NCBI GenBank assembly: GCA_016207885.1
Contig: JACQZE010000004.1
Span: forward strand, 1 to 51,584
Length of the DNA stretch: 51,584 nt
Direction: 5' to 3'
From: Nitrospirota bacterium
GTDB lineage: Bacteria > Nitrospirota > Thermodesulfovibrionia > UBA6902
Numbering within the stretch: position 1 is the stretch's first letter; the number at the start of each line of letters is the position of its first letter. The notes below the pieces were generated by a model that saw nothing but the letters and a program-made list of their open reading frames with translations, had not been told where the DNA came from and did no database searches. Position numbers and translations under genes: made by a program. This document shows positions 51,084-51,584 of this stretch, piece after piece.

Positions 51084-51361
51084 AATATTGCCGTTATGTC
51101 CTTATCAACATATTGTTTCATCCTCGGCTTGACGGAATGATAGATAACAACATCCACCTTCTTTCCTGTTACATCTTCAAGTTCCTGTTCTACGCCTACA
51201 AGGTCAAGAAGCGAAAACCTGCCTTTAGGCGGTTCGATAGCAACATCTATATCATGATAATTGCGCTCTTCCCTGGCAAAACTGCCGAAGAGATACGCCT
51301 TACTGATACCGTGCTCTCTGAGAGTCTTTTTTATGGTTTCGATTATTGATTCTCTTTTCAT
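51080..51361 (-). CDS. MNT-type minimal nucleotidyltransferase
   Basis: About 93 residues. The minimal nucleotidyltransferase motif is LFGSFAREERNYHDIDVAI, with the G-S pair and the two metal-binding aspartates intact. MNT proteins commonly neutralise HEPN ribonucleases by AMPylating them; here the neighbour is a secreted protein, not HEPN. I prefer ATG 51361 because GAGG lies eight bases before it; the frame also allows 51367. The HEPN partner, if any, may have been lost. Confidence 0.83.
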   Translation of the reverse strand: MKRESIIETIKKTLREHGISKAYLFGSFAREERNYHDIDVAIEPPKGRFSLLDLVGVEQELEDVTGKKVDVVIYHSVKPRMKQYVDKDITAIL

Positions 51362-51474
51362 TTTCATCGCCTCTGCCTCAGATTATATCACATCTGTCCT
51401 CTTAGCATGGTGGTTTTAAATGTGTGCTAACCTGATGTTTTATAGACTTGTCATTGACATAGTATTAAATGAAC

Positions 51475-51501
51475 TACCTCGCAGCAGAGCTGAACGAGGT
51501 A
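51475..51501. repeat. Inverted repeat just beyond the probable transposase end
   Basis: TACCTCG and CGAGGTA flank 13 bases containing CAGCAGAGCTG. It ends nine bases short of the transposase stop. Palindromes of this kind often lie at the ends of IS elements. Confidence 0.45.
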
Positions 51502-51509
51502 TCAAAAAC

Positions 51510-51584
51510 TTACTGCTCAAACAAGACTAACTGCTTATTATTATAAATTCTCTCATACTCTTTTGGATTTCGCCCTTGATTCTT
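51510..51584 (-). CDS. Probable transposase or integrase C-terminus (cut by window edge)
   Basis: A 24-codon open frame running off the window, with the TAA stop at 51510-51512. The protein end is NPKEYERIYNNKQLVLFEQ, like the tails of rve-type transposases (R-x-x-x-E-Y-x-x-x-Y...QL-x-LFEQ). An inverted repeat sits just after the stop. Short, so the call is tentative. Confidence 0.4.
   Translation of the reverse strand, partial: KNQGRNPKEYERIYNNKQLVLFEQ

Overview
The window reads as chromosomal DNA of a rod-shaped, double-membraned (diderm) bacterium of moderate GC content. It carries MreBCD/PBP2/RodA, an Mla-type lipid ABC system, RseP, BioC/BioH-type biotin synthesis, a TIGR03960-type radical SAM protein next to RNase G, and LarE with a GlcF-like iron-sulfur protein. 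This combination looks most like an uncultured Nitrospirota (Thermodesulfovibrionia-like) or a deltaproteobacterial relative. The lineage is an inference from gene content; there is no rRNA or tRNA gene in the window to confirm it. No CRISPR array was seen. No gene-free stretch exceeds 300 bases; the longest is 12115-12404, about 290 bases.

Layout. 1-3083 (minus): the str operon rpsL-rpsG-fusA-tuf (tuf cut by the window edge), with a near-consensus promoter. 3217-7898 (minus): a YwiC-like membrane protein, a TPR protein, a secreted protein, an AbiEii-like nucleotidyltransferase and htpG. 7999-12114 (minus): an accessory patch with a PIN toxin-antitoxin pair and a very tightly packed four-gene operon (KTSC domain, GIY-YIG nuclease, 58-residue protein, zinc-hook ABC/SMC-like ATPase). 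12405-13959: divergent bioH-like and bioC. 13969-15548 (minus): a cyclophilin, a small Cys-containing secreted protein and higBA. 15700-21730 (plus): radical SAM protein, RNase G, LarE and GlcF-like. 21761-23693: a RhoN-like small protein, Hsp20, PilZ and a variant cation transporter. 23859-26767 (plus): vapBC, an ORF6N protein, an AT-rich coiled-coil membrane protein and two zinc-ribbon proteins. 26980-34931 (minus): a 39-residue lipoprotein, aconitase, and an rseP-dxr-cdsA-uppS envelope operon headed by an FG-GAP-like secreted protein. Then kup (plus), mlaE-mlaF-mlaD (minus), an AT-rich island 39986-44526 with a BcgI-like restriction-modification system and an HTH/ImmA pair, the cell-shape operon RDD-mreB-mreC-mreD-mrdA-mrdB, a small secreted protein with an MNT nucleotidyltransferase, and the tail of a probable transposase at the right edge.

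How the parts fit. Most of the window is housekeeping: translation, protein folding, isoprenoid and phospholipid precursors, outer-membrane lipid transport and cell-wall elongation. Between these blocks sit short, AT-richer accessory inserts: three toxin-antitoxin modules, the KTSC/GIY-YIG/ATPase operon, the ORF6N patch and the restriction island. The best candidate for an undescribed system is the four-gene KTSC/GIY-YIG/58-aa/ATPase operon at 8830-12114. Other points worth attention are an MlaD whose C-terminus looks like an outer-membrane beta-barrel, several genes whose extended -10 element lies 5-7 bases before the ATG (predicted leaderless mRNAs), and a perfect palindrome placed where a CRP/FNR-family activator would sit in front of one of them.
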